DNA of 16,426 nucleotides, from NCBI GenBank assembly GCA_003162115.1, contig PMMV01000057.1:1530-17955 (forward strand), written 5' to 3'. The notes beneath the pieces are model-generated. The model was not told the DNA's origin and searched no databases. It was given only the letters and a program-made list of their open reading frames with translations. The position numbers and the translations under genes are program-made. Shown here piece after piece: positions 1-11,392 of the stretch. Each line of letters opens with the position of its first letter. Within the stretch, counting starts at the first letter, position 1. This stretch comes from Methanobacterium sp. (lineage in GTDB: Archaea; Methanobacteriota; Methanobacteria; Methanobacteriales; Methanobacteriaceae).

Positions 1-474
<474 letters not shown>

Positions 475-499
475 TTTTAATCTTTACTCGATTTAACTC

Positions 500-506
500 G
501 GTGATC
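500..506 (+). promoter_or_regulatory. ribosome binding site for the phosphatase/coiled-coil gene
   Basis: GGTGATC matches the anti-Shine-Dalgarno 3' end of archaeal 16S rRNA. Four bases separate its GGTGA core from the TTG at 509, which supports TTG as the start rather than a later ATG. Confidence 0.6.
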
Positions 507-508
507 TT

Positions 509-2146
509 TTGATTAAACTCATAGCATTTGATCTTGATAACGTACTTATTGATGGAGAAGCCATAGATGAAATTGGCAAATTAATGGGCGTTGAATCTGA
601 AATTTCAGAATTAACTAAAAAAGCAATGGAAGGCGATCTAGATTTTGAAACTGCCCTTAAAGAAAGGGCTGCACTCCTAAAGGGTGCTTCAGTGGAAAAT
701 ATTAAGGAAGTCGTGTCAAAAATCCCCCTTATGGAAGGGGCTGAAGAAACTATTGCAGAACTCAAAAAAAGAGGATATAAAATTGCAACCATAACCGGTA
801 GTTTTGAAATCATCGCCAACCGGATGAAAGACAATTTAGGTTTGGATTACGCATTTTCAAATGTTCTCCATGAGGAAGAAGGAAAATTAACAGGAGAAGT
901 CAGCGGTCCATTAGTGACAGGCTCGAAGGCGGAAATCCTGAAGGAGATAATGGAAATGGAAAAAGTAAAAGCAGACGAATCTGCAGCAGTAGGAGACGGT
1001 GCAAACGATGTATCAATGCTTGAAGAAGCAGGTTTAGGAATAGCATTTAATGCAAAACCAGTTTTAAAAGAAAAAGCGGATGTTGTTATTGAAAAAAAGG
1101 ATTTAAGAGAAATTCTCAACGTATTTAGTGAAGAAGAAGAAAAAGATAAATCCTCTGATGAAGCAGCTCCCGATGAAAAAGAAGAGACAGCACCTGAAAA
1201 ACCAATAGCAGAAACAGATAAAGAAGAAACTCCAGTAGAAGAACCTGCAGAACCTGCAAAGGAAGAACCATCAGCTAAAAAATCATCTCCAGATGTAAAA
1301 GTTGAACCAAATCCTGATGCTGGAAAAAGCTTTTCAGAACTACTTTCAAACAAAAAAGAACTTGAAAAGAGACTTAAAGTACTTACAAAAGAACGTGACG
1401 ACTTAAATGAAGATGCACGTGAATTCAAAAAGGTGAGGGACGAATTAAACGCCAGCATAAAAGAAAATCTGGACAAAGCTCTCAAATACCGTGATGAACG
1501 TGACAAAATCAACAAAGAAGTTCGTAAGTATAAGAAACTGCGGGATGAAACCAATCAAGAACTGAAAAAAATGGAATATGCCTCTGGAAGAAGAGATATA
1601 CTCAAAATCCAAGGTGAGATTGATAAAATAGAAAAAACTATCGAGACTAAAGTTCTTGACATGAAAAAAGAAAATGAACTAGTTAAAAAAGTTCAAGATC
1701 TCAGTAAAACTCTCTCAGAAATGAAGGAAGATGAAAAGGTCCAAACTGAAGCAGTTGCACTTAAAGAAACTTCAGAAGCTCATCACGCTAAGGTTGTTGA
1801 ATTTTCAGACAAAGCCCAGGAAACACATGAGAAGATGCTCGAATACTTCAAGAACATTGATGAAGTCAGGGCAAAGGCAGATATATCTCACAACAAGTTC
1901 ATTGAAACCCGTGAAACAGCATCCGCCAAGCATGAAGAAGTAAAAGCCGTTCTTAATGAAATTAGAAGAAAAAATAAGAGTCTTGACAAAGTTAAAGCTA
2001 AAGAACGGAATATGGAAAGCGAGAAAAGTAAAAAGAAGAATATGGCTGAAAAGGAGATTGCTAGGGACATATACGAGAAGTTCAAAGAGGGAAAAAAACT
2101 CTCAACTGAAGAACTCAGGCTCCTACAAAAGCACAACATTGTTTGA
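509..2146 (+). CDS. serB: SerB-like HAD phosphatase fused to a coiled-coil domain
   Basis: The N-terminal ~205 residues are a HAD-superfamily phosphatase of the phosphoserine phosphatase type. Motif I is FDLDNV with D8 (nucleophile) and D10, motif II is ITGSF (T96), motif III is K140, and motif IV is GDGAND (D163, D167). The spacing agrees with archaeal SerB, which makes serine from phosphoserine. Motif I lacks the usual DFDST, so the substrate may differ. Residues ~207-275 are an acidic, proline-rich linker. Residues ~276-510 are charged heptad-rich coiled coil resembling stand-alone archaeal coiled-coil proteins (COG1340-like). The C-terminus is a short helical tail. At 545 residues it is more than twice the length of a normal SerB. 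The start is TTG at 509 with GGTGA upstream. It follows tbp closely. Domain assignment is firm; serine synthesis as the physiological role is inference. Confidence 0.85.
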   Translation: MIKLIAFDLDNVLIDGEAIDEIGKLMGVESEISELTKKAMEGDLDFETALKERAALLKGASVENIKEVVSKIPLMEGAEETIAELKKRGYKIATITGSFEIIANRMKDNLGLDYAFSNVLHEEEGKLTGEVSGPLVTGSKAEILKEIMEMEKVKADESAAVGDGANDVSMLEEAGLGIAFNAKPVLKEKADVVIEKKDLREILNVFSEEEEKDKSSDEAAPDEKEETAPEKPIAETDKEETPVEEPAEPAKEEPSAKKSSPDVKVEPNPDAGKSFSELLSNKKELEKRLKVLTKERDDLNEDAREFKKVRDELNASIKENLDKALKYRDERDKINKEVRKYKKLRDETNQELKKMEYASGRRDILKIQGEIDKIEKTIETKVLDMKKENELVKKVQDLSKTLSEMKEDEKVQTEAVALKETSEAHHAKVVEFSDKAQETHEKMLEYFKNIDEVRAKADISHNKFIETRETASAKHEEVKAVLNEIRRKNKSLDKVKAKERNMESEKSKKKNMAEKEIARDIYEKFKEGKKLSTEELRLLQKHNIV

Positions 2147-2167
2147 TTGCTTGATCAAACACTTCTA

Positions 2168-2220
2168 TTTCTCTTTTTAGATTATTTATTTTTTAGATTT
2201 TTTTTTTAGATTTTTTTTAA
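2168..2220 (+). terminator. T-rich archaeal terminator
   Basis: After the coiled-coil gene come several T-runs in near-tandem copies (TTTTTTAGATT-like units at about 2188-2218). Runs of T in the coding strand without a strong hairpin are the usual archaeal intrinsic termination signal. It would end the tbp-phosphatase transcript before the exporter gene. Confidence 0.6.
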
Positions 2221-2335
2221 ATTAGAACAGTATACTTTAATTGAAATAATTTAAAACCCGATCAAATCCAAGATTATTAATATTTAATGGTTTAAAACAA
2301 ATTATGAAATATTAGTTGATTTGGAGATCATTTTT

Positions 2336-3727
2336 ATGGAACATTTACCTACAGACAGTTCAATAAGAATCGCAGCTTTATTAGTCGCAACTTTAGCCAA
2401 TTTTTTAACACCATTTATGAGTTCGTCGGTTAATATTGCATTGCCAGCAATAGGGGCAGAATTTGCTACAAGTGCCATCCTACTAAGTTGGGTTCCGACA
2501 TCGTTTTTACTTGCCGCAGCTATGTTTGCTGTCCCATTCGGTAGAATATCAGACATTTATGGTATGAAGAAGATATTCAGCTACGGAGTAATCATATTCA
2601 CTATAGCATCGTTTCTGTCTGCAGTTGCACCCTCGGCAGAATCCCTGATTATATTCAGGATCATTCAGGGGATAGGAGGGGCCATGATATTCGTTACCGG
2701 TCTTGCAATCATAACTTCTGTCTACCCGCCACGGGAAAGAGGTAAAGCAATAGGGATTAACATAGCCACAGTTTATATAGCTCTATCTCTAGGACCTGTT
2801 CTTGGAGGTATAATGACGCAGTATTTAGGTTGGAGGAGTTTGTTCTACGCAATGATCCCTTTGGGCATTTTGATCCTTATACTGACATACTGGAAACTAA
2901 AGGATGAATGGGCAGAATGTAAAGGAGAAAAATTCGATATTAAAGGTTCTGTATTTTACAGTGTAGTCCTTGTTATGGTAATGTACGGATTTTCAACACT
3001 TCCCAATATTGCTGGAATAATATTAGTTATAGCAGGAATCATTGGATTTGTAGGTTTCTTGATGTTTGAGTTAAGGCTTGAAAGCCCAGTACTCAATGTT
3101 AAACTATTTAAAAATAGGACATTCGCATTTTCAAACCTCGCAGCTCTTATTAACTACAGTGCAACCTTTGCAGTAACATTTTTATTAAGCCTATATTTAC
3201 AGTACATCAAGGCTCTTGATCCTCTTTCAGCAGGTTTAATACTGGTTGCACAGCCAGTTATGATGGCAATATTCGCACCAATTGCAGGAAGACTTTCTGA
3301 CAAGTTCGTACCGCAAAAATTAGCTGCTTTGGGAATGTCGTTATCAACTATTGGTCTTTTTTTATTCGCATTTATCAATGAAGAAACTAGTATAGAGTTT
3401 ATTACACTTGGCCTGTTAATTATCGGAACAGGATTTGGCTTTTTTTCATCACCCAACACCAATGCTATTATGGGGTCTGTTGAGAGGAGATTCTATGGTG
3501 TTGCTTCCGCTATGGTGAGTACAATGCGTCTTTTAGGCCAGACGTTCAGTATGGGGTTTGCACTTTTAGTATTTGCAATATTCATTGGAAATGTTCAGAT
3601 AACTATGCTTCAATATCCTGCATTATTAAGTAGTATTCATACTGTTTTTCTTATCTGCACAGTTTTATGCTTTATTGGTATCTTCGCTGCATTAACGCGT
3701 ACAAAAAATAAACCCGATAATGTTTAG
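2336..3727 (+). CDS. MFS drug-exporter-like permease (DHA2 / EmrB-QacA type)
   Basis: Integral membrane transporter of 463 residues, probably a proton-driven exporter of small toxic compounds; the substrate cannot be read from the sequence. Family motifs are clear: VNIALPAIG in the first helix region (~32-40), WVPTSFLLAAA, motif A GRISDIYGMKK (69-79) in the loop after helix 2, RIIQGIGGA (108-116), and the antiporter motif C GPVLGG (153-158) followed by YLGWRSLF. The many hydrophobic stretches fit 12-14 membrane helices. The ATG at 2336 is preferred over the in-frame TTG at 2321, because GGAGATC at 2323-2329 is the ribosome binding site and would lie inside the longer version. It stands alone, preceded by a terminator, and its stop is only 20 bases from the convergent rad50 stop. 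No regulator is adjacent. Confidence 0.85.
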   Translation: MEHLPTDSSIRIAALLVATLANFLTPFMSSSVNIALPAIGAEFATSAILLSWVPTSFLLAAAMFAVPFGRISDIYGMKKIFSYGVIIFTIASFLSAVAPSAESLIIFRIIQGIGGAMIFVTGLAIITSVYPPRERGKAIGINIATVYIALSLGPVLGGIMTQYLGWRSLFYAMIPLGILILILTYWKLKDEWAECKGEKFDIKGSVFYSVVLVMVMYGFSTLPNIAGIILVIAGIIGFVGFLMFELRLESPVLNVKLFKNRTFAFSNLAALINYSATFAVTFLLSLYLQYIKALDPLSAGLILVAQPVMMAIFAPIAGRLSDKFVPQKLAALGMSLSTIGLFLFAFINEETSIEFITLGLLIIGTGFGFFSSPNTNAIMGSVERRFYGVASAMVSTMRLLGQTFSMGFALLVFAIFIGNVQITMLQYPALLSSIHTVFLICTVLCFIGIFAALTRTKNKPDNV

Positions 3728-3747
3728 GATTATTTTTAGATTTAAAG

Positions 3748-6436
3748 TTAGGAGTTTGAGATTATCGATTCTCCTTCTTCTTTTTTTACCCTAAAAATAT
3801 GGTCTGCAGCCTCTTCAAGGTCAGGGTCGTGTGTTACTATGATCATCTGGGGGATTATTGACATTCTATTTAAAAGTTCGATGAGTTCCTGACGTCTGTA
3901 TGCATCGAGGTGTATGGTTGGCTCATCCAGCATTATAAGCTCGAGATTTCCACCAGACAGTGTCTGAGTAATTCCAAGTCTTAAAGCCAGAGCAACAGCT
4001 ATTTTTTCACCACCACTTATCATGTCCAGATTACTCTCTCCTGCAGGCCCATATACAGTTACATCATAATCATCGTCTAATTTTATGTCTGTATATTCGA
4101 AGTTGAACTTCTCAAAGAAGTCTCTGGTGTTCTGTTCAATAAGAGGTCTTGAAATATTTCTAAGATCCTTTTGAACCCCATCTTTACCGTAAATATCCCT
4201 TATATGAGTAAGAAGCTTTAAAAAGTCCTTCAGATTTTTAACTTCTTTCTGGAAGGTTTTGTAAGATTTGAGTTTGATTTCAAGTTCTGCAATATAACTA
4301 TCTAACCCACTTTCCTTTCCAATTAATTCCTGTTTTTTTCCATTTAAATCAGAAAATTCCAGATTTTTTATTCCCAATTCTTTTTTGATTCTGAGATGGA
4401 TCTCTTCGTTGTAAGCTATTCCATTGGCATAATTAACGAGTTTTTCAATTTCCGAGTTCTCTTCCTCTAAGTTTTCTTTGACTTGTTTCAATCGACTCAT
4501 CAACGATGGCTTTTGAGCAACCGCTCCTGAAAGCTGTTGATACCTCATACTCAATTTCTCAAGATATTTTATTTCACTTTCAAGGTTTTCTACACTGCCT
4601 CCGGTTGCCTCGATCAATCGACTGATATTTTCTTTAAGGACATCTTCATCCACTTGTATCCTTTCAAGTTCGATAAGGAGTTCACCCGGATTTCCGATGG
4701 AATTAAGAGCACCCTCTGCAAATAAATATTTTTGATAGTAAGGTTTAATCTTCTTTAATGATTCTTTTTTTTCATTTAACTTTCCATCTATCTGATCCAA
4801 TGCTGAAACTTTGTCATTTAAGTCATTAATATTCCCTTTTAAGGTTATTAATTCCTTTTGACCTTCTTCTAAATTTTTAAGCTGTTCCTTTAGAAGTTCA
4901 ATATTTACAGTTTGAATATCACTAAACTGTGCATCTAAAACATTCTTGTCAGATTTGTAACCTGTTAAATCATTATTCAGCGGGATTATTCTATTTTCGT
5001 TGACTTCAATCTGAGATGAATAGTCTTTTATTAGTTCCATCCTTTTATTAGAATCAATTTCAGATTTACATACAGGACATTTGTCTTTAACATTTTCTAA
5101 TGCACCAATGGGCTTAATTAGTTCGTTGTTTTGCATCTTTAAATTTGACAATTCCGTTTCTGTAACTATAATCTTGTTATCAAGGGTCTCCATATTCTGT
5201 GATAATTCTGGTTTAACGGATTTTAAGTAGGTTTCAAATTCCTCAACTAAACTGAATTCAGTACCAAGTGATTTGTTGTATTTTTTAATAACGTTTACAA
5301 GTTTTTCGTGTGCTAAATTCATTTTATTAAGGGTTTGTTCTTTCCTCGACTGGTTCTGTCTCATTAACTCCCTAGATCCCTCAAAACCTACCCTGTCCGT
5401 TTCCAAATCTAATATTTCACCCTCTAAATTCGAATAATTTTTAAATAAATTCCTATTCTCTTCTAAGATGCCTTCATACTCTTTAATTTTATCTAAAACA
5501 TCATTTATCCGTTTTTTATTAGTTTGAAGAGTCTTCAAACTATCCAGAAGCTCTTTGAGTGTCTTCAAAACTTCTAATTTGGATAAATTGGGTTTAATAA
5601 GTTCGATCTCATCTTCTTTAGTTCTTATTTCATTGATCTGATTCTCCAGATGTTCATGATCTACATTTAACTTTTCCAAAATCTGCTTTTTTGCTTCAAT
5701 ATTGTTAACTGTCTTTTCAAAAGCTGATTTAGCTTCTTCTAGTGAATTATTTTCTTTTGTAATTGCATCAAGTTCATATTTGATTTTTTTTACCATAGAA
5801 GATATATCTTGAACCTTTTGATGAATAACTTCTTTTTCTGCTTTTTTTGATCTTATTTCATCATTTAAACCGTCTAATGACTCCAATTTACCTTCTAACT
5901 TTACTTTTTGCATTTCATACTGATTCATTAAGGGTAACATATTTTTCCATGCTTTTTCAAGGGATTCTATGCCTAAAAGTTTCCCTATAACCTGTTTTTT
6001 CTCAGCAGGAGTTTTATCTACTAGATTAGCTATTTCTCCCTGTCTGACATATACTGCATTTAAAAATAGGTCACCATCCATTTCAAGCAGTCCATGAACT
6101 TCATCTGTAACTTGTTTATCGCCCGATGAAAGTGGTTGGAATGCCCCACCCTCAAGTATTTCTATTTTGGCCTTTGATACATTTTTACTTCGTTGCCTTA
6201 ATACCTTGTACTTTCTTCCGTTTGATACAAATTCGAGCTCTACAGACATTTTAGTTTGGCCTATTGTTATTAACTGCTCTATTTTTTTTCCAGAATGTTG
6301 CTTGAAAAGTGCAAAACTAACCGCTTCAAGGATGCTTGACTTTCCTGCACCGTTGCCACCCATTATTATGGATATTCCTGTGTTAAATTCTATTTTAGAA
6401 TTCCTATGGGACTTAAAGTTTTTCATTACTATGCTT

Positions 6437-6447
<11 letters not shown>
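3748..6447 (-). CDS. rad50: DNA double-strand break repair ATPase Rad50
   Basis: SMC-like ATPase that partners Mre11 in sensing and processing DNA breaks. The protein is 899 residues, a normal archaeal length. Walker A GGNGAGKSS is at 30-38 and the Q-loop at VRQGE (~134-138). Long coiled-coil arms flank the zinc hook CPVC at 457-460. The ABC signature SGGEK (~811-815), Walker B LIMLDEP (~837-843), D-loop HLDAYRRQE and H-loop VTHD (~871-874) complete the split ATPase. An upstream in-frame ATG at 6531 would add 28 residues lying wholly within mre11. The ATG at 6447 is the better start: it begins MIIESIVMKNFKSH as in the family, is preceded by GAGGGA, and overlaps the mre11 stop by 11 bases, implying coupled translation. 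It is the last gene of the operon. Confidence 0.96.
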
Positions 6448-7572
<1,125 letters not shown>

Positions 7573-7573
<1 letters not shown>

Positions 7574-9120
7574 CAATAATCTCCCCCAAGTTCCTCATAT
7601 TCTCTTTTCTGCTTTTTGAGAATTTCTTCCTCATTTTTAATGGATTTTGACCATTCTTCTACTATGTTGAGGTCTCCACCAGATATTTTACCCTTGAACT
7701 CGTCTATCTTAACCAGAGTCGGTATTCTTGTCATTAATCCAAGTACTATGGCCTCGCCTATGTTAAGTGAAGGCAGCTGAGCAATCAAATCATCACTCAA
7801 GTTCTCACTGGCCCTTTGAACGTGACTCTGGTCTGTGGGCTCAACGAGTCTGAGTATTATCATGTTGTTTGCTTGAGACAGTGCATCTGAATCCAGGGAT
7901 TTCGGGCTCTGACTTACCATGCAGAGTCCTACAGAAAATTTACGCCCCTCCCTTGCTATCCTGCTTATCCAGAGTTTAGATTCTGTCTTTCTGTTTTGGG
8001 GTGCCAGGATATGTGCCTCTTCTAGTATTAGGAATATTGGGAATTCGAGTCCATCTCCACTTCTTATAAACTCTTTCCTGCTCTTTAATACTGTTCTTAG
8101 AATATGACTTACAACAACATCGGAGGCAAATTCATCAACAGAACCGAGGTCCAGGATGTTGGCTTTACCGACCTTGATGTTATCAATCACATCCTTTGCT
8201 TCAAGAGATAGTATGTTACCATACTTATCTTGCATGTGCTCTACTTTATTTAAAACATCGGTTATTGATTTTCTATCCGATGCTGTTGATGATTTACCTT
8301 CAGATTCTTCTGGTTCCTCTCTCAACCATGATTCCAGCCGGCTAATTATTAGTCCAATAAAATCTTTTCCCCTTGTTGAACCCTTCTTCAGATCATCTTG
8401 AACCATATTGTAGGCCATTCTAAAGTATCTCTCCTGTACGTATGCATTTGAAGGTATGTTTGAAAGTTTTTTTATCTCCCCAAATGACATGTATATCGGG
8501 TTTATCAGTGGTTTTATTATGTTAACCCTACCTTTTCCAAATTCTGTGTTCACGTATTCTGAGTGCATGTCGAATATTAGAACACTACCGTTAACCTTTA
8601 AGAGACCATCCACAATGACTGATATTGTGTTAGATTTACCCGCTCCTGTCATTGCAAGAACCGCCAGATGTCTGGAAACCATTTTGTTTATATCCACTTC
8701 AACTGAAACTTCCTCCTGTGTAATGAGATTTCCCAACTTTAAACCATAGTTTCCTAACTGAAATATTCCACTAAGAACCTTGGAATCAGCCACCTTTATC
8801 TCTGTTCCTGGAGGTGCTGGTGTCCTTGGAATTCTTAGTTCATTGTCTACATCCCCCAGAATTCTGACTGTACCCTTCACGTAGTGGTCGTCTCCCTCTA
8901 TCATCTTGATTTTTTCTATGGTTTTTGGATCGTATATTTCACTGTTTATTGAAACACTTCCCCGTACAAGGGCTTCAATCATTCCAAGCACTTTTTTACC
9001 GTCGTATTCTAATGAAACGTACTCACCTACCTTGGGCATTTCCTTGGAGATGAAGCTCACATCAACCAGTGAGGTTTCCCCTATGCACCTTCCAATCACT
9101 CCGTTAGTATCATAGTTCAT
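7573..9120 (-). CDS. herA: HerA DNA translocase/helicase
   Basis: Hexameric FtsK/HerA-type ATPase that pumps DNA into the bound NurA nuclease during end resection. It has 515 residues. Residues ~1-140 are the beta-rich N-terminal (HAS-barrel-like) domain. Walker A MTGAGKSN is at 157-164. Walker B LILEEAH (364-370) carries the paired glutamates E367/E368. ISRIAREGRKF (385-395) and SQSP (403-406) are the conserved motifs that follow. The C-terminus contains the VEPTDQSHVQRASE segment typical of archaeal HerA. The ATG at 9120 overlaps the nurA stop as ATGA, with GGGAGGGAGAT just upstream, so it is probably translated by re-initiation after nurA. The gene order nurA-herA-mre11-rad50 fits the resection pathway. 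Confidence 0.96.
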
Positions 9121-10190
9121 AACATCTCCCTCCCACTCTTCTCCTGAAATCCAATTATTTTTGAAAGTCTGTCCAAATCAATTTTACGTATAACAACATT
9201 ATTATGGGCTTTTTTAAGTAGTAAAGGATACCCTTCGGCGCTTTTACTTTTAATAACACTTAAAATATGTCTTATCTGATCTTCATTAGCCTCATAAGGC
9301 AGTTCAAACTTCAGAATGTTCTTATGATTCTCCATTCGTGCGTAGAAAATAGTGAACTTTAAACTTCTAAAGAATTCATTTCTAACGGGAAAATCTCTTT
9401 TAACCTCTTGTTTAGAAATGCTGATATATTTCGGGGCCGAATATCCTTCTTTCCTGCTGTATCTATCAAATACTGCCATGTCGGGGATTTCAGAATCGAA
9501 ATATTCATGACTGGTTGATGTTTTTGATATTGCAACTACTGCACCCTGATTTTTAAGTAGTTCGCTGATAACCATCAAATTTTCAAGACTTTCAAGGTAT
9601 ATCATTGCATCTGTTTTATTTTCAAACTCTTCTTCGATTGTTTCTAAAAATTTGGACGATGTTATTCGAACATTTGAATATTTTAACTCCTCATTTAGAG
9701 TTTTTTCAAGTTCAGGCACATATTTATATTTAATTCTGTCCTTTAAATCACTATTAAGCTTATTTTCAAGGGGAGAAGGTCTTATTAGGTTTCCTAATAT
9801 GGAACCATCGAATAGAAAAACGTCAATATCATGTTCTTCAAAGGCTTTCAGAGCATTTTTGATCTCAAATATCCCCATGTAACTTCTTAATCGATCTTCG
9901 ACATGATTATGATGAGGTATTATATCTATTTCAGAGCTTTCTATTACATTGAGCTCATTTTTATATACTAAGCACTCAGCATCGATGGCATAGAATATAA
10001 AACTCATAAAATTCTTTTTATTGATGCTGCCATCACCTGCAGATATTGTTATATCCAAATCTTCTTCAGCTATGGGATATTCCCTCCAGAACAAAGAGGG
10101 ATCAACATCAATATTGTCGAAATCATTATTTATTCGTTCATTTATGTTATCCTTCTTCAAAAGAGCTTTTTCATAGAGAGAATCTATCAT
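9117..10190 (-). CDS. nurA: NurA 5'-3' nuclease
   Basis: RNase H-like, manganese-dependent nuclease that forms a complex with HerA and degrades the 5' strand at DNA breaks. It has 357 residues. Motif ISAGDGS contains D53 and LFDGSILG contains D128, the two aspartates expected at the metal site; E109 is a plausible third ligand. ISKTSTSHEYF (~221-231), PDMAVFDRY (D237) and the C-terminal GYPLLLKKAHN (Y321, H329) match the conserved NurA C-terminal region. The assignment is strengthened by its four-base ATGA overlap with herA. It is the first gene of the operon, and the ribosome binding site is weak (GGAAG eight bases before ATG). The operon promoter must lie in the AT-rich gap up to 10489. Confidence 0.93.
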   Translation of the reverse strand: MIDSLYEKALLKKDNINERINNDFDNIDVDPSLFWREYPIAEEDLDITISAGDGSINKKNFMSFIFYAIDAECLVYKNELNVIESSEIDIIPHHNHVEDRLRSYMGIFEIKNALKAFEEHDIDVFLFDGSILGNLIRPSPLENKLNSDLKDRIKYKYVPELEKTLNEELKYSNVRITSSKFLETIEEEFENKTDAMIYLESLENLMVISELLKNQGAVVAISKTSTSHEYFDSEIPDMAVFDRYSRKEGYSAPKYISISKQEVKRDFPVRNEFFRSLKFTIFYARMENHKNILKFELPYEANEDQIRHILSVIKSKSAEGYPLLLKKAHNNVVIRKIDLDRLSKIIGFQEKSGREML

Positions 10191-10489
10191 GGCGAAACTT
10201 CCAACCTTTTAATCTTTTATGCAACTTTTAAATAAATTAAATTTCTTAATCAATATTAAATCGGTTCTTTGTTTATTTATTATTTTCATCATTCTTTTAG
10301 AATCTAATAAAGGTATAACCCTTTAAAAATTAAAGATTTAAATAAATGGATTAGAACGAAATTCTTTATTAATTAATTTCACTTCTTTCCATCGGTTTAC
10401 ATGGTTTTTTTAATCTTTGTGAAAATCTTTGGTTGATTTGAAAATATTATAGTAACTATTTAATATCATGTGGACATACCTTTTTTATT
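10191..10489. promoter_or_regulatory. divergent intergenic region between nurA and the winged-helix gene
   Basis: About 300 AT-rich bases containing no convincing gene. It must hold the promoter of the resection operon (minus strand; AT-rich TATA candidates around 10225-10245) and that of the winged-helix gene (plus strand). For the latter, TATTTAATAT at 10457-10466 is centred about 28 bases before the ATG at 10490, a spacing that would give a leaderless or nearly leaderless mRNA. I see no strong operator palindrome. Confidence 0.35.
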
Positions 10490-10954
10490 ATGCTTCACAT
10501 AACCCGAAAGGAGAATATGGTCTTAAATCAAATTAAATACTTTCAGAATGAGTATAAAAACTGTGTTCCATACAGAATCCTTAAATTAGACCTTGATCTA
10601 TCAGAAATGGATCTTAAAGATATCCTTAATACACTGGATCAAAAGGGTATAGTTTCTTACCAAGATGGCTCGGTAACCCTTCTCGAAACTGGTACCATAA
10701 ACGTTTGGGAGTCACAAGAAGACGTTAAAAAGGAAGAACTTAACGAAACAGAAGAAAAAGCCTTTGAAATCATAAAGAATGTTGCAGGAGAATCTGGACT
10801 GATTTCAAAAACACTTCTTGAAGGAAACATGCTCTACGGTGAACTGAGACTTACCAGTCTTAAAACTTACAGCCTGATCATTGCCCTGGAAAATAAAGGT
10901 CTTATTAAGAAGATTCAGCGACCAGATGGTGAATACTATACTTTAAACTTTTAA
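10490..10954 (+). CDS. small double winged-helix DNA-binding protein
   Basis: A 154-residue soluble protein that looks like two winged-helix modules in tandem. Residues ~5-66 (TRKENMVLNQIK ... DILNTLDQKGIVSYQDGSVTLLE) show the helix / recognition-helix / beta-wing pattern. Residues ~82-154 repeat it (TEEKAFEIIKN ... LIIALENKGLIKK ... GEYYTLNF). An acidic connector at ~70-82 separates them. No family name is recognised; a transcription factor or chromatin-associated role is inference. Two starts are possible. The ATG at 10490 has a TATA-like box 28 bases upstream and keeps the first helix complete. The ATG at 10517 has AAAGGAG three bases upstream but shortens helix 1. The gene is divergent from nurA, so control of the resection operon is conceivable but unproven. 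Confidence 0.65.
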   Translation: MLHITRKENMVLNQIKYFQNEYKNCVPYRILKLDLDLSEMDLKDILNTLDQKGIVSYQDGSVTLLETGTINVWESQEDVKKEELNETEEKAFEIIKNVAGESGLISKTLLEGNMLYGELRLTSLKTYSLIIALENKGLIKKIQRPDGEYYTLNF

Positions 10955-10985
10955 TTTATTTTAATAATTTATTCTTTTTTATAAT
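10953..10985 (+). terminator. T-rich terminator after the winged-helix gene
   Basis: The stop codon is followed by AATTTATTTTAATAATTTATTCTTTTTTATAATT, with a six-T run and no clear stem. This fits an archaeal oligo-T terminator. Confidence 0.4.
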
Positions 10986-11048
10986 TATAAATATTTAATC
11001 GACCCGATTCAGGATTATATGTAGTTTAGGAAATAAAGGAGAATATAA

Positions 11049-11117
11049 ATGTATATCTTATCTCCAATGTCGATTTACGAGAATAAAATGCTACGATCTG
11101 AACTTGAAGATGTTTAA
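11049..11117 (+). CDS. possible 22-residue small ORF
   Basis: ATG at 11049 opens a 22-codon frame (MYILSPMSIYENKMLRSELE and two more residues) that ends at TAA 11117. AAAGGAG lies seven bases before the ATG, a good ribosome binding site, and an AT-rich TATA-like stretch (TATAAATATTTAAT) lies about 50-60 bases further up. It has no recognised family and could be chance, or the start of a decayed gene: the sequence after the stop gives short in-phase pieces broken by stops up to about 11240. The rest of 10955-11392 shows no gene. Confidence 0.2.
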   Translation: MYILSPMSIYENKMLRSELEDV

Positions 11118-11347
11118 GGGCTGATAATATTTTATTATTTTTATAGAATTTGATTGTAATATAATTAGATTCCTTTGATATAGGGTTTCATAACATTTAA
11201 CTCGAAGAACTTATACGTCTTAGATGAAAGTTGTTGATCATGTTTTTATGTGTGATATTTAGAGTGAAGGTATATGAATAATGGAAGGTTATCAGCTTTA
11301 AAGTTAGGTGTAATTTAAAGTATAATTTCGATTAAATTTGAATTTGA

Positions 11348-11362
11348 GATCAATTGTTGATC
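11348..11362. repeat. short inverted repeat GATCAA-TTG-TTGATC
   Basis: A perfect 6-bp inverted repeat with a 3-base spacer, about 31 bases beyond the stop of the cysteine-rich gene. The short loop and lack of a T-run make it a weak candidate for a transcript-end hairpin. Confidence 0.3.
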
Positions 11363-11392
11363 AAAATTTAATATTAATTATATTCTGATACA

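Noticed and set aside
847..1554. Long minus-strand frame opposite the coiled-coil gene
   Set aside because: It is a serine/phenylalanine-rich shadow of the Lys/Glu-rich coiled-coil codons, with no domain, ribosome binding site or independent support.
10320..10400. Inverted repeat GAAATT...AATTTC in the nurA intergenic region
   Set aside because: Six-base arms in very AT-rich sequence are expected by chance, and the position is not tied to a promoter element.
10955..11392. Structured RNA or tRNA in the gap
   Set aside because: I found no cloverleaf, no GC-rich stem set and no repeat array; only AT-rich sequence with one weak hairpin.
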